Shown here in pieces: positions 1 through 12,708 of a stretch of 64,000 bases of DNA. The first letter of the stretch is position 1; each line of letters begins with the position of its first letter. Location of the stretch: positions 496,001 to 560,000 of the forward strand of contig JAIXMP010000003.1 of assembly GCA_025677815.1 (NCBI GenBank), given 5' to 3'. The translations under genes and the position numbers were made by a program. The notes under the pieces were generated by a model. The model worked only from the letters and a program-made list of their open reading frames with translations, ran no database searches and was not told the origin of the DNA. The DNA comes from Phascolomyces articulosus. Its lineage: Eukaryota; Mucoromycota; Mucoromycetes; Mucorales; Lichtheimiaceae.

Positions 1-540
1 AATCCGACGAGACGTGGGACACCTTCGGACCATGTTACCCAATTGTCGGTACGCTGTGTCAATGCATAAAAAGTATAAATAGAAGTACACCATGCTATAA
101 AGTAAATAGCACATAAATGACAGTTAAGAACAAATCCCCAATCGTTTGGTAATCGATAACGTTTCGATGTTAATGCAAGGGCAAATGCATATAACCATGT
201 TGCTAGGGAAAGTGAAATGCCAACGACAGTGTAAATTTGGAAACTCGATCGATCTTCCGAGAGGGATTGTACAGTGGAATATAGATCGAAAATAGAGAAC
301 AATAAAAGAATAGCAGTTTCAACTGTGATTCGGTCTGTACGGTCATTGTCAGCAAAAGGAACCGAGAGATCTCGCTTATCGTCGAAATGAAGTGGTGAAG
401 GTTCTGGTCCAGCTTCTTGTTGTCGTTTCGTTTTGTGGTCGTATACACGCTGTAAAGATAGTATCACAGCACTGCCACAAGCCACAGCGGCAAAAGTGGT
501 TGCAAACCAAAAACTCCTTGGTATACTATCTTCTTCCATA
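1..540 (-). CDS. Multi-pass membrane protein, N-terminal part (possibly ABCC-type transporter), cut by window edge
   Basis: An open frame of 180 codons starts at the ATG at 540 and runs off the left edge with no stop and no evident intron. Four hydrophobic segments lie at about residues 10-29, 75-92, 102-124 and 138-162, separated by short polar loops; the loop at 30-70 is charged (RVYDHKTKRQQEAG). There is no signal peptide-like cleavage site, so the first helix is probably a membrane anchor. This bundle of N-terminal helices resembles the TMD0 region of full-length ABCC transporters (YCF1/YOR1 class), but no ATP-binding motif is in view, so that assignment is a guess. Other polytopic proteins are equally possible. 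Codon pattern and absence of stops support a real gene. Confidence 0.6.
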
Positions 541-1080
541 TATTAGCGTATAAGCTTTTTTCTTTGAAGAAGAATAAGAGTTGTGCAAGATACCACAAAA
601 AGGGAAAAAGAAGAAAGAAGAAAAAAAGGAAAAGAAGTTTATATATTACAAATGGACGTTGAAAGTGAATTTTTTTGTACAACAGTCCTATAATCCGCAG
701 CAATGCTCCTTCACGATGATAATAATAGTATATATATATAGCAGCTTATTATATCGTCCCGATTTTGCATTGAATAACCGCGACCCAATGTGGTTTTTTT
801 TTTTTTACTCCTCAATTCTAACTCTGATTTCTATATAGCCTATCTGATCATTCCATGTCTATTCATAAACAAAGGGATGGTAAACATTGCTTTTCATTAT
901 TATTATTATTATTATTTTTTGTTTCGCAGTATATCTTGGTGCATGCATAAGTTTTTTTTAATGATGACGAAAACAAACACCCAAACTTACGTATTTTAAT
1001 CTGATAAGACTAATTTTAACAAATGGTTGATGAAGGATAATAAGTAAACTATGGTAATATTCATCCAAACAGTTGGTTTT

Positions 1081-1290
1081 TTAAGAGGCAATTTCACCAG
1101 GTTTCAATACTTGTTGGTGTAAATTATTTTTTTGTGACCTGGTTACGCAAAGGTAACAAGCGCCGGGTTGTTGCGCAGTAATTCAAATAACCATGCGTCA
1201 AATTTGCCTCAGGTTGCGTACTGCGGCAGTTGCTATGGTTCTTTATTATTATTATTATTATTATTATCCATAACTATGGCATCTTTTTAT
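1081..1290 (-). pseudogene. Overlapping open frames, possible decayed 3' exon
   Basis: A GC-richer island inside AT-rich DNA. On the minus strand one frame is open from the ATT repeat at about 1267 down to a TAA at 1124-1126 and contains the string CATTRRLLPLRNQ. An overlapping frame ends at a TAA at 1081-1083 with LHQQVLKPGEIAS. Both have coding-like codon use, which suggests one ancestral frame interrupted by an indel. The product is not recognised. Confidence 0.3.
1243..1267. repeat. ATT/TTA trinucleotide run
   Basis: About eight TTA units in the gene-poor left region. Similar runs lie at 6862-6890 (AAT) and 7445-7475 (ATT). Confidence 0.9.
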
Positions 1291-1616
1291 TTATGACAAA
1301 TGATAACATGATGATATTATTCAATACAAATAGACTGGATATTAATCATGATGACTGTTTATTGTTTATATTCATGTTGACTTTAAATCATGTACGTAGT
1401 TTTGACTATATATAAAATAATGATCAACGGAAACGGGGAATAGAATTACCATTTTTTAAATCATTTTCCGCTTGCCCCAGAGAAAAAAAAACGCAAAAGT
1501 CCAAAGGTCATTTCTTTAAAAAGTAATTTCTTTTTAAAATAGACCACAAGAACACCTTTTGTTTTTTAGCTCCATTTTTTAACAAAAAGTCATTGTCTAT
1601 ATATCAACCTATTTAC

Positions 1617-1698
1617 CGTGAGTGTCTCCTTCAAAATCGTAATCCAAATCGAGATCGTCGATTGCTTTTGTACCACACAACACTTTATAGTTTCTTAT
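1617..1698 (-). pseudogene. Exon-like segment with canonical splice borders
   Basis: On the minus strand a TTGTAG acceptor precedes base 1698 and a GTAAAT donor follows base 1617. The 82-base interval is open in one frame and encodes an acidic stretch containing TKAIDDLDLDYDFEGDTH. Codon use is coding-like. No partner exon could be joined in phase with certainty: the open frame at 2313-2438 lies upstream, but the gap would be far longer than the 50-200 base introns typical of this window. The family is unknown. Confidence 0.35.
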
Positions 1699-2312
1699 CT
1701 ACAAAAATTAAACGAGAATTCTAGTTATCAGCTTATATCTAAAAAAAAAAAAAATTCTATGGTAGCCATGTGCTATATAATCTGAGTTGGATAAATATAA
1801 GATTATTATGTAATAGGGAAGAGTTTATATATCTTTTGGATTCAGAATAAGATTCCTGTTGCAAGAGAATGATATTATTGCTAATATAATAATATGGCTG
1901 ACTTTGTGTGTTGATGTCATGCTGATATATACTGTTATTATTTATAAGGATAATAATCATCAGTTCAGAGCAATTTGTTCTTTCAGTGTTAAATGGTGTT
2001 TATGAAGCAAACAATAAATTTATATGTAGTATATTATATAGGCAATAGACCCTGAGTAAGTATAAAAATGGATGTCGAAAACCTGAAGTTAGGTTTTTAT
2101 AATTCATTCCTTATGGTTTATTTTTTTTTAAAAAAAACTTTCTAAAGTCCTGCATCCTTAAAGAGATTGAAATGTATTTTCTGAGTGCTTTCAGGTCTTT
2201 TAATCCCTATATTTAGTATAAATCAAATTAACAAGATGGAGTAAAATACATGCATAATACCTATGATGGAATATGTTGTTGACAGACAATATGAAGGGAA
2301 TATACGTACGTT

Positions 2313-2438
2313 TTATAAAGTAATACTTCGTTCGTATATATCATTATTCATAACCAAAATGATTTCACTAGCCTGTGACTCCGTAACCTCCTCCTTCTGA
2401 TGATACAGATCAACAATAAGATTATTATCACGAGACAT
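2313..2438 (-). pseudogene. Small open frame, 41 codons, possible first exon
   Basis: ATG at 2438, TAA at 2313-2315. The peptide begins MSRDNNLIVDLYHQKEE and continues TESQASEIILVMN, with amphipathic helix-like spacing and normal codon use. A further exon-like interval (2530-2573, minus; TAG acceptor, GTAAGC donor) lies just upstream but does not chain in phase with it. It may be the start of a decayed gene that also included 1617-1698. No family recognised. Confidence 0.3.
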
Positions 2439-3544
2439 TGTCAAATTAATACTACTACCAATATTCAGCATTTTTTTTTGGTTATAATTTTATTTTATAT
2501 GGACAGCATATGTTGATCCCGAGGCTTACAATTTTGTCCGTAAATTTCAGTAGTAATATGGGGCATTTATTATCTATCGAAACCCATGAAATTATTTTAG
2601 GATAGAAGAAGAGCAAAGAATAAGAGTTAATTATATTCAAGCGTAATTTTTTTTTTCAAATTATTAATTAATCGTAATATATATAAAAATTTATTTCAGG
2701 AAAATGAAACAGAATAGGTAGCAACAACTTCAATTATGTTGTATTATGCTTTCTTGTAATCATTATATGGTTCATGAAATATAATATTGACTTTATTATT
2801 ATTAACAGACAATACTTAGAATATTTTATGACTTGCCTGGCTATAAATCGAAGTATAGATTGCTACATAGATGAGATCTCTCCAACTGCAACTGAAAAAG
2901 GGTTACTATTATTTTGATAATATCCTCCCTATTTTTATTGAAAGATACTGGACATTGTTACCATCCTGATTTCAGGTAAAAATGATGATACATCAACTAT
3001 TACAGAATAAAACGACCAAGTGAAGGAGCTAATAGTGTGTGCCTAACTAGAAAAAAATTGATATGAAATTTTACACTTGGTTCAATTCAAGGGTTACTGA
3101 TAACTGAGGTTATATGAAAAAAATGAACTAATTTAATGATATCTTTTAAAATGCATTATTTCCGAAATAATGAAAGTAGTATATCTATTAGCCTAGCAAT
3201 AAAACTATAAATATTTTCAAAGTACATGTATTTTATAGTTTATCTGTTCAGTCAACTTTTATTATTATTGACCAACAGGAATCGTATTACAATCTATTTT
3301 CATGCTAGAAATGTACAATGTACTACCCCTATGTGGTGAGATAAGGGAGAAAAATTTAAATGAAATCTCAACTCTTCATCACCTTTTGATCACACATTTA
3401 TATGAATTTCTATCCTTAAAATTTTCTAGTAGTATATTTTATAGTAGTTACGTACATATATAAAAAGGAATCTGCATTTGTTAGTATATATATGGTTTTA
3501 ATTAATTTAAGTTTCTTGTATCAAGACGATAGAGTATAACTTAC

Positions 3545-3645
3545 TTTTGGTGGGAAAAATACATGTACAATAGTGGCAATGACTTGCTATTCCTTGGTGA
3601 TTTGAGTTACCACAATTCATGTTGCTGAATGCCACACTTTCAGTG
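3545..3645 (-). pseudogene. Exon-like segment with Cys/His cluster
   Basis: A TCTAG acceptor lies before base 3645 and a GTAAGT donor after base 3545, on the minus strand. The 101 bases are open in one frame and include NCGNSNHQGIASHCHYCTC, a cluster that could bind a metal. No neighbouring exon could be joined. The sequence around it is AT-rich and full of stops, so this is more likely a relic than a functional exon. Confidence 0.3.
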
Positions 3646-5655
3646 CTAGATAACTTACCAAAATTTGATCAGTGTATATTTTTTCTTGATAATTTTTGAT
3701 ATTAAAAATACAGGTAATGAATGTATTGTAATGCTCATATCTGTTGTTGGATTACTTGCAACATATGCGTAAGAACATACATTACGTATAACTCTTAGAA
3801 GAAAAAAGGTGATTATATTTTTACAAGTTTTTCCTAATAGAAAGCTAACAAATAATCATTGATGAAACGTCAGGTTCGTACAAATATAATTATCACCACA
3901 TGTCTACAATCACGATATAATAACAATAATATATAATAATCTTTACTGTTTATTGATAAGAGCAGAACGTTATTGATGAGATTATATATAATTTATCATA
4001 TCTTCTCTTAATTTTTAACGATATAAAGTATTTTGGGGGAGTATTAAAATATTATCGAGTATCTATAAATAAACATTATAATAATAAATAACAAACATAG
4101 TGGCGTATCGCTCTCCTTTATTTAGTAAGCATTGCTTTTTTCCAACCAACAAACGAGTCACCCGAAAAGATCGACAATTTAGGTTTAACCAAAACAGTCA
4201 GTTAGAAACTACTTCTATGTATTATCTGTTATATACAAATTCTTTAATATTGATAACTGGAACTATAGAGTATTTTATCGTAAAAATTATTTTAACCAAT
4301 GCTAATATCTATTTTCATTATTATTTGGAATGGTAATTAGAATCCATTCGTCTTCTTTTTTAAATTACATAATGATGCGATACGTAATAAATGTATTTTC
4401 AATAATATCATCAATCGGGTTTTGCCGGGTAAGGTGTGCGTTTTTATTTACGCCAAAGAAAAATATATTTATATATACAAAAATTAAGCTTATTTTTTTT
4501 TCTTTGCAATAATAAAGTACCTAATAGTTGAAACTACTGATTTTCTATAATAATACATTCCTAGTAACTACTTTACTATATTACAATATTCTGTACGCTG
4601 CAGTTGATTCAAAAAGAATGCATCAATTATTATACTCTTTAATATACTAAAAATAATAATTCACTATATTTCATAACGTATGAGATGCTTAATATTATTG
4701 TTCTATATGGAGTGAATTCTTATGAAACATAAAATCCTGAGTTTAACACCAAGACATATACATATACCGTGGTAAATAATTGTTGTCAAGTTATTATCAA
4801 CTAACCATTTTCTTTTCATTTGATCTAATAAATTTAAAAACCGTTATTATTAGTATTGCTCTGCTCATAATATTTGTGTTTACAGCTAAAGTACTATGCA
4901 ATAAGTCATGGTTCCTTGTACAGAAAATAAATTGGATTAACCAAAAAAGATTACAAGTGGAAAACTTTAATAAATATTCACACAACTGAGTTTGGTACTT
5001 ACAGTAAAACAAGGTAACTAATATTATATTGGTCAAATCACTTTGGTCATTATAGATAATCGATGTTATGCATAGAGTATAATAAGCTCTTCATTAGAAG
5101 AGGAATAATAGCATGTAGTTGAAAAAATTTGTTGTCACTAGTATCTATGGGTGATGAAAACTCGGTTTAGTTTTGAAATTGAATACTTGTTTTTGTTCAT
5201 CATCTTTTTCCATAATATACGTACAACATAATAAAAATCGATAGGTATGTCGTCGATGATAATAAATACCCAAGTTTATTCTTAATCATGCTACTCACTC
5301 AAAAGTCGTCACGAGAGTGGATCATTTATTTTTATAAATTATGATCATCGTAGGAACAATAATAGCTCCATGCATTAGAGAATATTACATGTTTTTACTG
5401 CTGTGTACCTGATCCGAGTTTGTTACATTGTTGTGTACCCCACACCATCACATTTACATCTTAATGTAGTTTATATTATAGTAAATACAACTCTGGTGCC
5501 ATCATTTTATGTACCTACACACAAATGATGATAATGTGATTATTTTATAGAGCTATTACCCATTATTTTGACAATGCAAGCTTTAATAAAATAACTGTGT
5601 AAACAAGAGTATATTAATTAATATATATAATATTACTATAAATTCAACAGTAACA

Positions 5656-5832
5656 TCATTCATTACTCATTCCATTGTTTCTTAATTTTAAAACAGGGAC
5701 ATCATCATCATATAACCCATGATAATTTGTTGATGTAATATCCAACCGCTCTTTTAAAAAGCACATTCCATGTACAAGCACGCCATATCTCATCGCGTGA
5801 TTAAAAAATCGGTACAAAAACTCTAAATATCA
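5656..5832 (-). pseudogene. Terminal-exon-like open frame, unrecognised
   Basis: The clearest coding signal in this gene-poor stretch. A TTTAG acceptor lies before base 5832, and an open frame of more than 50 codons runs to a TGA at 5656-5658. The peptide contains YRFFNHAMRYGVLVHGM and ends LKLRNNGMSNE. No upstream exon was found on the minus strand between 5833 and 6200, so it is either the last exon of a gene with long introns or a fragment of a decayed gene. I do not recognise the family. Confidence 0.4.
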
Positions 5833-6117
5833 GCAACAAAAAGAAATGAATGTAGTGCGAATCTATATGTAGAGGAAGGAAGCAAGAGAAAAGAATGATC
5901 TATACACAATGAACAAATAAAGCATTTATAATATAAAGATGATGCTTAGTTCATTTAGCTGTTTTCGACAACAATAAAACGATAATCGGATCGACGAATA
6001 AAGTAGGAATTTATGATAAGAGCAAATACATAACGTTATTTGGATGTGATGTATATAGAAAAAAAATATTGATAGGCACGGTAGTAACTCATTCTTTCTC
6101 CTTCTTTCTCCTTTCAG

Positions 6118-6262
6118 GTTTCAACTAGTAATGACTTTCGTCATTACCAAAAAGACTTGGTTTTATAAAAGATACAATAGAATACTTGGATCATTGACTG
6201 CATGTTTTTTCTTTGGTAATGTGAACGCTTACATCCAAAAGGGAACTAGCCTGAAACTATAA
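6118..6262 (+). other. Possible terminal exon or small ORF
   Basis: A long pyrimidine tract ending in TTTCAG (6115-6117) looks like a strong splice acceptor. The following frame is open to a TAA at 6260-6262 and contains an internal ATG at 6131 (MTFVITKKTWFYKRYNR, 43 codons). One hydrophobic patch (LGSLTACFFFGNV) could be membrane-associated. No upstream plus-strand exon was found. Weak evidence. Confidence 0.2.
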
Positions 6263-6861
6263 TTTTTTCTTCCTTTTGTTTTGTTGCGTATTTGCAAAAA
6301 AACAGAAAACCATAAACATATGGAATATAGTTATCCATCAACAACGTTACATTCAAGAAATGAACAAAAAAAAAAGTTACGAAAATCCAGAAATTTATGA
6401 AATTTATTGGCGTTTCACCACTCCAAAAAAAAAAATAAAATAAAAAGGCGTTTTTCATATAAAAAACTGTTAACTTAATTAGAAGAAATATACACACACA
6501 AGCTATTGTTTACACAGCCACGGTTTCTCTCTTTTTTTTAGTACTGTTTGATCTTCAACCAGGTTTCAGAAATATTTTCGTTTCATATTCTGCGGAGCAG
6601 CATCATAGACAATTGATATGATGAATGTGATAATTATTAAGTAGGTCTGTGCGCTTTCTTTGGATGAACTGATAATTTGTATATTTGATTGTTTCCTATA
6701 ATATTTTTATGGGTTTTATTACTACCGTATGTGTAATGTGTATATGTTATGTTTGTGTGCGTGCGCACGTAATATTATTCCATCACGTGGATTAATATGA
6801 ATGAGGAGGGGGAGTATTTTTTTTTTTAAAAAAAAAGTCATTTGGTCAACACAGTGAACAG

Positions 6862-6892
<31 letters not shown>

Positions 6893-7443
6893 CTTATATA
6901 AAAAAATGTGTCATTACATGTATTAGGAAAAAAGCGAAATTTTATTACAATAATTTTTTTATGTGGGGGACCAGAACAATAAAAAAAGAATATACCATAT
7001 TTTGGTTGTTGTTGTTGAGAGTGGCTGGCTGTCAGTCCTAATCAAAATCGAACATTTCGTCGTACCAAAAAAACACAAAATATCAACAGAAAAAGTTGAA
7101 TTGCATTGTCACGATATGGAAGAAGCAACTTATCAGAAAGGAAAAAAAAAAGAATGCGGGGACCCTGAATACGCACCTTTTGTAAACGGTTGGAGTAAAA
7201 AGAAAGAAAAAAGAAAGGGATAACAAATAATGTAAATATATACATATTGCCAAGAAGTAAGGAGTATGTTGACTATACATATAGCCGGACTGCATCCGAC
7301 TGATTATATAGAGTAATAAAAAACGAATTGATTAACCCCAAAAAACATTCATGTACCCGCATTCTATTGAAAAGAAGTTCATGTTGATGTGATGTTTTCA
7401 TGGTAAATGATTGAGTTAAGGTTACTATTAATGGTTATTATTG

Positions 7444-7475
<32 letters not shown>

Positions 7476-7614
7476 GTTAATATCACTAATAGTGATATTA
7501 ATAATGTTGATGGTGATGGAGAAGAAGATGATAATAATAGTAAGGATCTTTTATTCGTTACATCTGAAGAGTACATGTAAAAAAAAAAAGAATGGTTTCT
7601 TTGAGTCTTTACCA

Positions 7615-7734
7615 TTATAGAACAATCCGGGCCATGGTCCCTGGTTCTGCAGCAGCAAGTTCTTTAACTCCCAGCAAGATAATATATTTGGAAAAGATAT
7701 AAGCAATTTCCGCAAGATGCAGAGTCAACAACAT
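7615..7734 (-). pseudogene. Short coding relic, open in three frames
   Basis: A balanced-composition island. On the minus strand the ATG at 7734 opens 39 codons (MLLTLHLAEIAYIFSKYI, later KELAAAEPGTMARIVL) ending at the TAA at 7615. The two other frames are also open over parts of the same bases, one ending in LLLQNQGPWPGLFYN at a GTAAAG donor-like site. Overlapping partial frames are what a gene with accumulated indels leaves behind. Product unknown. Confidence 0.25.
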
Positions 7735-8419
7735 GTTAGCTTAATATGGAATTGCATAGGATTTATATTATATAAATATATATAAATTGCTATATGAGTT
7801 ATATGTATATATATATATATAAATGGGGTTGATTTTTGTCATAGCTAAGGGGAGGGGGGAGAGGGTATGAATTGAACAAACAGATTATTGGATAGAAACA
7901 AGGTCTAGATATCTAAAATTTGATGGATGGGAGAGCTGACATCTTTGTATTCCCATCAGTACTTCTTTTTTATCTTTATATTTGTTATCTTTATATATAT
8001 AAAAGATAATATAATGATAATAATAATAAGACACACATCTGTTTCGATCGACATGTTGTACACATTAACTTCTTTTTTTCTGTAAAAAGAAAAGGAAACA
8101 GGTTATTGGATCTAGTCGCTGTGTTTCAAAAGATCCAGATTAGAGTTTTCACCATTTCATCATCGAAATACACATTTGGGGGGAGAGTTAAAACGAATTT
8201 ATTCCCGTGATCATTGCTAGCATCAGCATGTCAGTAGGCTATAAAAATGAGCACTTATCCGGAGAGATTTATTGTTTAAAAAGAAATAATTTCTTTCTTT
8301 CTTATTTCTTTCTTCTCTTTTATCTCCGTGTATATATATTACTCTTCTTCTTGTCCACTTCAAACTTCTTCTTCTGTACCTCTTCTTTTTCTTTTGCTAG
8401 ATATACATATATATCCTAA

Positions 8420-11400
8420 ATGTCGACCGAACGGTCTTCGTTGTTAGAACGTAGACGACAATCAAACTACAATAGTCTTCAAGACTTGCCTGTATTACCA
8501 TCTACTGGTGACATCAGAGGCTTTAATAATAACAATAATATTTCAGCACCTACACTTCATAGTCCTGGTTTTCCTAGTACTCCTAGTATACGAGATGACC
8601 GTCAAAGTCGATTTAAACTCTTTAACAAACGTTTAGGTTCCTACGATGAAGACCGTCAAGGCCTTATTAAGGAAAATACTGGTCTTCGAGTGTGGTACGA
8701 ATCATATTCTACAATCGGTAAAAAACTCGCTCCAGGAACACATCATACCTTATGTTTCTTTTTTGTTATTTGAGTCGGCGATTTAATTCTTTCTCATCAT
8801 ATTTTTTTTTTTTTTTTTTTTTTGCATTGTCATGTATATTTTATATAGATTGGATTCATGAAATCATTAAAGAAGGTGTTCGTATACGTAAATTAAGAGA
8901 AATTCCAGGTTGGCGTGGCCGTTGGGATAAAGCCATCGATGCATCACAAGCTTGGATTCTTGTCATGTTGACGGGTGTCGTTGTAGCATTGATTGCTTGG
9001 TTTATTGACGTTGTTCAAGAATGGATGTCTGATCTTAAGTCAGGTTATTGTACTACCAATTGGAGGTACAATAGCAAATTCTGTTGCTGGGGAAAAGAAG
9101 GTATAAAGTTAATAAATTGAATATAATAATGTGATCATGCGGTCATTCAAAAAACTTATCATGACCTCATGCATATATTTCATCATCGTCATTATCCATA
9201 ATAGAACATGAATCTTGCCCAGAATGGAGAACTTGGCCAGAAGTCTTTGATACCCAAACTGAAAGTGGTTCTTATCATACTGCCATGTTGATGTATACCA
9301 CCATTGGCGTAAGTTCCTTTTATTTTTTATTTTTTTTTTATAAAACTATAAAATTTTCCAAACAAACAAGGAGTTGTATTATAGATAAACTAAAAAAAAA
9401 ATAACCTTATTCTTTATTATTATAGTTGCTCTTGTCATTGATCGCTTCACTTATGGTCGTATGGTCAGCAGAAAAAGTCGTCGCTCGTGCACCACCTTCC
9501 AAAACAATGTCAAAACCCACCACCCCCATTGTTTCTTCTAATAAATTAGAAGATTCAAAACAACCTAAACTACAGACCAAGATCGCTTATTATAGTGCTG
9601 GTTCTGGTATTCCAGAAGTCAAAGTCATTCTTGCTGGTTTTGTTATTAAAGGTTTCCTTGGTATTAAAACTCTTTTCGTTAAGAGTGTGGGCATGGTAAA
9701 TATTTTTTAAAGTTTTTTTTTTTTGACTATCATTTCCAATACATCATCATCATGAGGTACAACCAGCCAGCCACCCACACCATCCACCTTCAAAACTTAA
9801 TTTTTTTTTCTCATTCTCTTTTTTCTTTTTTTTTTTTTTGTATTTCATCTGATAGATATTTTCAACATCCTCTGGATTAAACTGTGGTAAAGAGGGTCCA
9901 TTTGTTCATTTTGCCTGTTCTGTGGCTAATATTCTCTGTCGTCTTTTTGATAAATATAACAAAAATGAGAGTAAGTGTTAATTTTTTCTTGTTTATTTAT
10001 TATTTATTTATTTATTATTATGATGAAATATATATTCAAGTTTGCTGACGAAATTCTGTAGGTAAAAGGCGTGAAGTTCTCTCAGCATCGGCAGCTGCTG
10101 GCGTTGCAGTTGCATTCGGCGCTCCAATTGGTGGTGTTCTGTTTAGTTTGGAAGAAGTCAGCTATTATTTTCCCATCAAAACTATGATTCGTAGTTATTG
10201 CTGTGCAATGATGGCAGCCGTTGTTCTTAAGATTATGGATCCGTTTGGTACTGGAAAAATTGTTTTATTCCAAGTTCGATATGATAAAGAATATCATTTA
10301 TTTGAACTATTACCATTTTTACTTACGGGTGTCTTTGCTGTAAGTTGTCATATTGCATTACTATTATCGTCGTTAGTTTGATCCTTTACCATATCATATA
10401 AAAGTGAAACTAATACATAATAACCTAATATAGGGTTGCTTTGGTGCATTTACAAGTTACTATAACATCAAGTATCAGCATATTCGTAAAAATACCTTTA
10501 TTAAAAAGTATCCAGTTACTGAAGTACTTCTCATCATGCTTATCACAGCTATTGTCAGTTTCTGGAATCCATTCGCACGGTAATTTATCATCAGTATTTC
10601 TCATACGAAAAAAAAAAAACACTCAAACTCCCCTTGTACCTCTCCCCCAAATATCAAAACCTTGCGCTAATTTTTTTTCCTTTTGGTTTATTTTTTAACA
10701 GAATGGGCTTGAATGAATTTGTTGCCAATCTGTTTTCAGAATGTTCTGATAAAGATGATAATGGTGGTCTTTGTGCGTAAGTAATCATAATCGTTATCCT
10801 TTTTTTTTTTGTTTATTGTTTATTGTTTATATTTTCTCTTTTGTATAACTGATATTTATGATATTTATCCCTTTAGTAATGATGTATCCGAGATTCCGAG
10901 ACTTCTCTATTTACTTTTGACGACTTTGGTTATCAAAATGTGTTTGACAATGGTCACATTTGGATGTCGGGTACCTGGAGGAATCTTCTTACCTGGTCTT
11001 ATCGTGGGTGCCTGTACTGGACGTGTTATCGGTCTTATCATGCAGTACCTTACTTTGACTTATCCTACGGCTTGGCCATTTACAGCTTGTGCCGAAGATC
11101 TTGCCTCAAGAGGTGAATGCGTCATTCCAGGTGTTTATGCTATGGTCGGAGCAGCAGCAAGTTTGACTGGTGTTACTCGTACAACAGGTGAGTGATACAA
11201 ATGACGATTATGGTGTTTTTTGCTTAACTTTATATGTGGCACGAAAAAAAGAAGTACATGGAAAAACAGATCATCTTATAACCTAATCAAACTATTGCTT
11301 TTTTTTTTTTACCCCACATTTATTATTACAGTATCGTTGGTTGTTATCATGTTTGAATTAACATATTCATTGACATACGCAGTTCCAATTATGATTGCCG

Positions 11401-12201
11401 TCATGGTTGCCAAATGGGTTGCTGATGGCATGTTTATTGAAGGCATCTATGATCTATTGATTGATCTTCAAACATACCCATATCTTGATGCCCGAAGAGA
11501 ATATGTACATACCCATACCATTCAAGATCTTACTGAACTCCATCATGCCACAATCAATATTGATAAACTTAATACGGTTGGCAAACTTTATGAGAAATTA
11601 GACGATATTGCTGCCATGGGATATAGTGAAGACGGAGGATTCCCGATCCTTAGCAATGATGGCAAATATCTTGAAGGATACATTGCATCTTCCGAGTTAT
11701 CACATGCATTGGCGCAACTTTGTATGTACTTTGATAATAATCCATACCCAATTACAGAACAAGAACGTAGAGATGTGCCGTGCTACTTCCGACGCAGTGA
11801 TCAAGATGGTAGTCTAATGGTGGAAGCAGAAGATAGTCCAATATTGTGCTTATTACCATCTAATGCCACAGTGGATACAGTAGATACAGAACAACGTACT
11901 CGTCCTCCACTAAATGACTTTTCAATCTATGTTGATCAGGTATATAACATTAGTTCTCTTACTATTCACTAATATTAATAGCATTTTATTTTTCAGTCAT
12001 CTAACTCTCTAACTTCTTTAAAACTTTTAGGCACCTTTAACTCTTAATGTCAATGCTTCCATGGAGTTACTTATGGAGATGTTTGTTAAGCTTGGTGCAC
12101 GTTATGTATGTTTGACAAAGACAACTGGTCAATATCTAGGTGTCATTCATAAACGTACCTTATTGGCTTATTTGAAGAGCTTAGAAGAAGCAGAAGAATA
12201 A
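8420..12201 (+). CDS. CLC-type chloride channel/transporter with CBS domains
   Basis: Voltage-gated CLC family protein (GEF1/ClC-3-5 type), expected in endomembranes, where such proteins exchange chloride for protons and support acidification and copper/iron handling. Eleven exons join in phase: 8420-8717, 8849-9100, 9205-9308, 9426-9695, 9856-9970, 10062-10339, 10434-10579, 10702-10776, 10877-11187, 11332-11939, 12031-12201; 875 residues. Family signatures are in order: GSGIPEVK (about 277), GKEGPFVH with the gating glutamate (about 319), FSLEEV with the internal proton glutamate, VPGGIFLPG (about 545). The C-terminal ~230 residues fit a CBS pair. The N-terminal ~100 residues are polar, with a Ser/Arg-rich start. 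A 22-base T run sits in intron 1. An AATAAA-like string lies near 12465. Glutamates at both key sites argue for an exchanger, not a pure channel. Confidence 0.95.
8802..8823. repeat. T22 run in intron 1 of the CLC gene
   Basis: Uninterrupted 22-base T tract acting as the pyrimidine tract upstream of the acceptor at 8848. Confidence 0.9.
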
Positions 12202-12486
12202 TGCCTTTTATCGTTATTATTGTTATTATAATTATTCCATTTGTTATATTATATAAATCTAGATTATTTCCCCTTCTTTCCTCATTTTTTTTCTTGCTTC
12301 CTTTCTTCATGATGGTACAAACACAACAACAATAGCCTTCTTTCTACCTTCTTTATTTTTGTTGACTGTAATATATATCGTTCCTTTTTTCTCTTTCTTC
12401 CCTTTGTTTTATATATAAATTTTTGGGTTCCTCCATTGATTAGCTTCAGATAAAAATAAATAAAGTATTATTATCATTATTATCAT

Positions 12487-12509
12487 TATATATATATATA
12501 TATATATAT
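12487..12509. repeat. AT dinucleotide run 3' of the CLC gene
   Basis: About 11 TA units in the CLC-MDM10 spacer, just after an AATAAAGTA word that may be the CLC polyadenylation signal. Confidence 0.85.
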
Positions 12510-12708
12510 CCAATTCAATATAGCCGGCTTTTATGCAAATGTGATAAAAAAGGAGCTAGATAATTATTAAATAGTAAAATTATGCAAGTCCATTCTCTTC
12601 TGCTTGCCTAATAGGTGCAACGGAATTAATAATAGATTTCTTGGCTGGGAACAAATAGGGACCTGGAAACTGGTTGATAATTGACCACCACATAATAAAG
12701 AAAAAAAT

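Larger units (their letters stand above)
541..8419. other. Gene-poor, AT-rich stretch with scattered exon-like relics
   Basis: Nearly 7.9 kb without a gene model that closes. Most of it is AT-rich sequence dense in TAA/TAG stops and simple repeats. Islands with better base balance and open frames occur on both strands; they are listed separately. The last ~150 bases before 8420 are pyrimidine-rich (TTCTTCTTC runs) and are probably the promoter and 5' UTR of the CLC gene. The spacing contrasts with the gene islands, where spacers are usually 0.1-1 kb. I read the stretch as decayed genes or mobile elements, not as one functional gene. Confidence 0.5.
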
